This document shows, piece by piece, positions 59,386 to 64,000 of a stretch of 64,000 nt of DNA (its first letter is position 1; each line of letters starts with the position of its first letter). The notes beneath the pieces were generated by a model that was not told where the DNA came from, made no database searches, and worked only from the letters and a program-made list of their open reading frames with translations. The position numbers and the translations under genes are program-made. Source of the stretch: Caprimulgus europaeus. Lineage: Eukaryota > Chordata > Aves > Caprimulgiformes > Caprimulgidae. The DNA is taken from positions 124,833,760-124,897,759 of the forward strand of contig OU015524.1 of the NCBI GenBank assembly GCA_907165065.1, read 5' to 3'.

Positions 59386-60158
59386 CACCAGGACCTGCCA
59401 TGTGCCAACATTTCGCTTGGGCCCGTCCTCCCCTGTCCTTTGGGGTCCTGCACCCCAGACTCTGGCCAGCTTGGTGGGCCCCAGGCTTGCTGTGGGGTGC
59501 CAGGTCTGCTGGCTACTGGGGGTCCCAGCCCCCGGCCCTTCTTGCCCCCTGGCAGGGTTGGGGGGTGGCAGCTGGGGACACCCCACAGTGCCCCAGCCCC
59601 AGGGGACCCACACAGCCCCGTCCTCGGCCCCACGAGGAGCCCCTCGCCATGTGCATCATCATCCCCCACATCAGCCGTGACGCGGCGGTGGCGCGGGCCC
59701 AGGCGGGTGACGCAGCCGGCACCGTGCGGGGCTCCGGGGGGGCTCGGCGGGGCGGGGGGCACGGCACGGCATGGCCCAGCGCTGTGTGTACTCAGCCAGC
59801 TCATCCCAGCTCTGTTTGCTCGCTGGGCCCGGGGGACGGTGCTGCCGAGACGGCGGCTGGCTCAGCTGGCTGGGGGGGCTGGAGGGGCTGGGGGGCCAGG
59901 GCCAGACCCCCACCCCAGGCAGGGGCTGCAGGCAAAGCCCCACTCGCAGGGGCCAAGGTGTGAAGCTCCTGTCTGGGGGCTCCCATGGACGCAGCCCCTC
60001 CCGTGGGGTCCTGGGGCATGGCTGGGGCTGTGGGGCGAGTGCCCAGCTCGGTGGGGCAGCGGCTGCGCCCGGGTCGGACCCCATGTAGCTGTGGGGGGAG
60101 CAGCCCCCGTGCCCACCCCAGCACACACCACAGTGGAGACAACATCCTCACACACGGT

Positions 60159-60164
60159 TTAATG
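60159..60164 (-). terminator. TRIM54: Likely TRIM54 poly(A) signal (ATTAAA)
   Basis: The minus strand reads ATTAAA, the common variant signal, downstream of the last TRIM54 exon. The 3' UTR would run to about 60140. Confidence 0.5.
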
Positions 60165-60547
60165 GCAGAGAGGAGCAGCCCCGGCGTCGGGGGAGCTCGC
60201 CCAGGGTGCCAGCGCCAGCGGTGAGCGAGCCGGTGGGTGACAGGGGTGAGCTGGTAGGTGACAGCGCTGAGCCGGTGGGTGACAGGGGTGAGCCGGTGGG
60301 TGACAGCGCTGCCCCACGGCACTGCCTCAGTGCTGACCTGGGAGGGAAAGTGGCCTCAGTGCTGTGGGGTGGGGACCCCCCGGACCCCCAGCCCCTGCAG
60401 GCAGGGAGACAGGGGGGACCTGGAGACCCCGCAGTGTGACCCCCTCCCCACATCCTCATCCCCACCCGCATCTGTCCCCAGGAGGTGCCTCCTCTGCCCC
60501 ACGGCGCTCCATGGCCCCGTCCCCCCACCTCAGCCCCACTGAAGGTC

Positions 60548-63500
60548 TCACCATGAGGGGAGCTCGCTGGCTTCTGCCTCAGCCCCACATCTGCAGAGGG
60601 AAAGCAAGTGACAAGCTGGAGCCAGGGATGTCCCTGCAGGCTGCGGGACCTGCGCAGCCACACGGGCCGAGGCAGAGCCACACAAACATGGTGCTGGCCA
60701 CGGCACTGTCCCCTCCCTGGGCACGGCCGCCCCTGGCCCACGTGTTCCACTGCCCTGACCACCCCTGCAGCCCAGCATGATGTGGCACGGCATGGCACAA
60801 CACAGCATGGCATGGCACAACACAGCATGGCATGGCACAGCATGGCAGGGCATGGCACAGCATGGCAGGACATGGCACAACACAGCATGGCATGGCACAA
60901 CACAGCATGGCATGGCACAGCATGGCAGGACATGGCACAACACAGCATGGCATGGCACAGTATGGCAGGACATGGCACAGCACAGTATGGCACAGCACAA
61001 CACAGCATGGCACAGCACAACACAGCATGGCACAGAATGGCACAGCATGGCACGGCATGGCACAGCACAGCATGGCACAGCACAGTACAACACAGCATGG
61101 CATGGCATGGCAGGGCATGGCACGGCACAGCACGGCACAGCAGGCACTCACCCTCTGCAGCCTCGGGCACCTCCAGGCTGTCCAGCCGGTCCTCGTCTGC
61201 CGCGGCCTCGCTGCCATCCCCGGGTCCGTCTGCCTCGTCCTCGCCCAGTGGCTCTGCGGGGCAGGGGTACAGGTCAGCTGGGACCCCCCTCCCTGCGGCA
61301 TTGGCAGCCTGGGGACACCCCACGGGGCAGGTGTGACACAGCTGCCCATGAGCTGGAGGGGACACGGGGCAGGTCTGACCCTGCAGGGCCCCTGGGCAGT
61401 GGTTGAGGGGTCCCCATCGCTCTGCCTGAGGGGACACATCCCCACGCAGGGCACGAGGTGACGGGGGCTCTGCCCATCCGAGAGCTGGGCACCCCGGGCA
61501 GTCCCACGCACCCCCCAGGCCATGGCAGTGCCTGTCCCGGTGCCAGCACCTGTCTGGAACTCGATGGTCCTCAGCATCTCAGCCACGTGGTCCACGTTGA
61601 TGGAGAAGTGGTCCATGTTCTCGTAGCCGGGCTCTGGGCGGCTGCTCATCGACACCTTGGACATGTCCGTGATCCTGGGGGGAGAGCGCTGCCAGCTGCC
61701 GGGGGCCAGCCCCCACAGGATCCCTGTGTCCCCTCCCTCTGTCCCCTGTGTCCCCAGTCCTCTGTCCCCCGTGTCCCCAGCCCTCTGTCCCCTGTGTCCC
61801 CTGCCCTCTAACCCCTGTGTCCCCAGTCCTCTGTCCCCCGTGTCCCGCTGCCCTCTGCCCCCCATGTCCCCAGCCCTCTGCCCCCCGTGTCCCCTGCCCT
61901 CTGTCCCCTGTGTCCCCTGCCCTCTGCCTCCCGTGTCCCCTGCCCTCTGTCCCCCGTGTCCCACTGCCCTCTAACCCCTGCATCCCCAGCCCTCTGTCCC
62001 TCATGTCCCACTGCCCTCTAACCCCTGCATCCCCTGCCCTCTGTCCCCCATGTCCCACTGCCCTCTAACCCCTGCATCCCCTGCCCTCTGTCCCCCATGT
62101 CCCACTGCCCTCTGCCCCCCGTGTCCCCAGCCCTCTGCCCCCCGTGTCCCCTGCCCTCTGCCCCCATGTCCCCCACCCTCTGCCCCCCGTGTCCCCCGCC
62201 CTCTGTCCCCTGTGTCCCCTGCCCTCTGTCCCCTGCGTCCCCAGCCCTCTGTCCCCTGCGTCCCCTGCCCTCTGCCCCCCATGTCCCCAGCCCTCTGCCC
62301 CCCGTGTCCCACTGCCCTCTAACCCCTGCATCCCCAGCCCTCTGCCCCCCGTGTCCCACTGCCCTCTGCCCCCATGTCCCCCACCCTCTGTCCCCTGTGT
62401 CCCCCGCCCTCTGTCCCCAGTCCCACTCACTTTTTCAGGAGTTCCTTGGAGTGCTGTGGAGGAAAGCCGGGGGGGGTCAGAGGCTCCCTGGAGCAATGGG
62501 ACCTGGGATTCCAGGAGCCACAGCCCCACCCCAGAACATCCCAGAGGCAGCCCCAGAGCTGCCCCCCCCCAGCCCTGCAAGGCAGCCTCAGACCCCCCGA
62601 GGGACCCCTGGTCCCACCACACAGCCCTGGGACAGTCCCAGACCCCAGGAGGGACCTGTCCCCACATTAATGTTGATCAATATCTAAAGGGCAGGTGGCA
62701 AGAGGATGGGGCCAGACTCTGCTCAGTGGTGGCCAGAGACAGGACAAGGGGCAATGGGCACAAATTGGAACAGTGGAAGTTCCAGAAGGAAAAACTGAAG
62801 GAGAAACTTCTTCCCTGTGAGGGTGCCGGAGCCCTGGGCCAGGCTGCCCAGAGAGGCTGTGGAGTCTCCATCTCTGGAGATGTTCAAACCCACCTGGACA
62901 CTTTCCTGTGCAGCCTGGTGTAGGGACCCTGCTTTGGCAGGGGGGTTGGACTGGATGATCTCCTGAGCTCCCTTCCAACCCCACCAGTCTGGGATGCTGC
63001 GATTTCCCCAGCCCCCTCCAGAGAGCCCTGACCCCGCGCCCCCCCCCCGCACAGACCTGCAGGTACACGGCCATCTGGGGCTCCTCCATGGCCTGGATGG
63101 CCGACTCCACCAGCTTGGAGGAGGCCTCCAGGTGGTCGCCGTACTGGCGGATGAGGCCCCGCACGAGCTGCACCTTGGCCTCCTGCTCCCGCGCGATGCT
63201 CTGCAGCAGCTCCCTCTTCCTCTCCTCCAGGATGCTGTACAGCGAGTCGAAGCGCAGCCCCAGGTGCTGCTTCTGCCGCCGGCCGTTCTCCTGCAGGAGC
63301 AGCGGGCTCAGGGGCTGCCCCAGGGTCCCCACCACGGGCACGTGGCCCCAGGGACACCCCCCGGCCCCCACCTCGATGGTGCGGCAGATCTCCTCCATCT
63401 GGGTGATGATGGCCTGGATGCGGTCGTTCCCCGCCACCAGCATGGCGATGCCATCGCTGAGCTCGCTCTGGGAGGGGGGCGGGAGGGCTGTGAGGGCCGG

Positions 63501-63721
63501 CTGGGCGTGCAGCCCCCGAGCCCCCGCCCACCCCCTCAGGGCCACCCACCTTCTGGCGCTGGTAGACGGCGGGGAGCGGCGCGACCTCGCAGTCCTTGTG
63601 CGCCCCGAAGACCTTGCAGAGGGAGCAGGTGGGCACCTCGCAGCGCAGGCAGTAGACGTTGATCCGCTCGTCCTCGTGCTCCTCGCACATGAGGTGCTGC
63701 TCGGCCTTGGCATGCAAGGGC
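60548..63721 (-). CDS. TRIM54: TRIM54 (MURF3), muscle RING-finger protein, 5' part missing at window edge
   Basis: Minus-strand exons, 5' to 3': 63721-63550, 63467-63372, 63290-63057, 62453-62431, 61674-61550, 61253-61152, and a last exon starting at 60590 or 60573. Phases match throughout. TRIM54 is a striated-muscle E3 ligase and microtubule-binding protein at the Z-line. The first exon codes the B-box ([18 protein letters not shown], then [15 protein letters not shown]), the next two the coiled coil ([14 protein letters not shown] to [14 protein letters not shown]), the 23-nt exon HSKELLKK, then the COS region ([20 protein letters not shown]) and an acidic tail ([14 protein letters not shown]). 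The sequence is closest to MURF3. The RING exons lie past 64000. The C-terminal exon is uncertain: an acceptor at 60573 gives EASELPSW and stop at 60548; one at 60590 reads open to 60148. Confidence 0.85.
60775..61145 (-). repeat. Satellite in TRIM54 intron (catggcacaacacag units)
   Basis: About 370 bp of irregular tandem units based on catggcacaacacagcatgg and catggcaggacatggcac, built from a smaller catgg/cacag core. It fills most of the last TRIM54 intron. Confidence 0.9.
61715..62425 (-). repeat. 23-24 bp minisatellite in TRIM54 intron, about 30 copies
   Basis: Units tgccctctgtcccccgtgtc plus ccc, with gtgtccccagccctctg variants, run for about 700 bp between the 23-nt exon and the COS exon. 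The transcribed strand reads G-rich. Confidence 0.92.
62663..62995 (+). repeat. CR1 fragment in TRIM54 intron, antisense to the gene
   Basis: CR1 3' end with gatcaatatctaaagggcagg, ending accagtctgggatgctgcga. It lies between the 23-nt exon and the 234-nt coiled-coil exon. Confidence 0.85.
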
Positions 63722-63764
63722 CTGCGGGCAGGGGCCGGGCACCGCTGCCCACCGGTGGGCCCCA

Positions 63765-64000
63765 GCCCCAGGGACACCCCTGATCCCAGGGACACCCCCA
63801 GCCCCAGGGACACCCCTGGTCCTAGGGACACCCCTGGTCCTAGGGACACACCTGACTCCAGGGACACCCCCAGCCCTAGGGACACCCCTGATCCCAGGGA
63901 CACCCCCAGCCCCAGGGACACACCTGACTCCAGGGACACCCCCAGCCCTAGGGATACTCTCAGCAACCAAGAACCCCCACAGAGCCAGGGACACCCCTGA
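63765..64000 (-). repeat. Minisatellite in TRIM54 intron at the window edge
   Basis: About 15 units of 15-18 bp, cagggacacccctgatcc with variants, continuing to the right end of the window. Confidence 0.88.

Larger units (their letters stand above)
55740..60140. other. Intergenic between convergent UCN and TRIM54
   Basis: Three CR1 fragments (listed) and unique GC-rich sequence. At 59640-59780 there is a small CpG-dense patch, surrounded by CpG-poor DNA, with no recognisable exon on either strand. No gene is supported. Confidence 0.5.

Noticed and set aside
60148-61964. Minus-strand frames of 429 and 461 codons rich in Cys/His/Ala
   Set aside because: They contain the real TRIM54 exons but mostly translate intron satellites (the catggcacag repeats read as CHAVLCHA).

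Overview
This is vertebrate nuclear DNA, and almost certainly from a bird. CR1 LINE fragments occur throughout, the LTRs look like avian endogenous retroviruses, introns are short and rich in GC minisatellites, and the genes are the avian orthologues of human 2p23 genes. It carries spliced genes with GT-AG introns, so most long open frames are shadows. I infer Neoaves from the LTR types, but the species is not determined.

Layout, left to right. (1) 1-12871 is inferred intron 1 of ASXL2 (minus strand). The first coding exon of ASXL2 is at 12872-12928, inside a CpG island (about 12600-13330) that is its promoter. (2) 13.1-20.8 kb is repeat-rich intergenic DNA with CR1 pieces, a nested pair of LTRs, a TA-rich hairpin microsatellite and another LTR. 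(3) 20.8-25.9 kb holds four 164-bp U1 snRNA genes (+, -, -, +), each with an octamer/ZNF143 distal element about 220 bp upstream and a 3' box just downstream. Two of them form a large inverted duplication. (4) 26268-43043 is a complete CAD gene. I resolved 44 exons that join in frame into 2239 residues: glutaminase, carbamoyl-phosphate synthetase, dihydroorotase and aspartate transcarbamylase, which catalyse the first three steps of pyrimidine synthesis. A CACGTG E-box sits just before the start codon. (5) 43123-51102 is MPV17, 7 exons and 177 residues, starting only 79 bp after the CAD stop codon. (6) 54.85-55.7 kb is UCN (urocortin), with a CRE and TATA promoter, a 5' UTR intron and a 101-residue precursor. 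(7) 60.1-63.7 kb, minus strand, is the 3' part of TRIM54 (MURF3): B-box, coiled coil, COS region and acidic tail. Its RING exons lie beyond the right edge.

Compared with human 2p23.3, the MPV17-UCN-TRIM54 block is inverted next to CAD, SLC30A3 and DNAJC5G are missing from between, and ASXL2 abuts CAD through a U1 cluster. The clearest unusual features are the U1 cluster 401 bp upstream of CAD, the extreme CAD/MPV17 compaction, and repeats that supply splice-acceptor sequence: a CR1 tail at CAD exon 9 and a pentanucleotide satellite at MPV17 exon 5. I found no wholly new system. Exon boundaries come from reading-frame continuity, splice dinucleotides and remembered human orthologues, not from transcript data.
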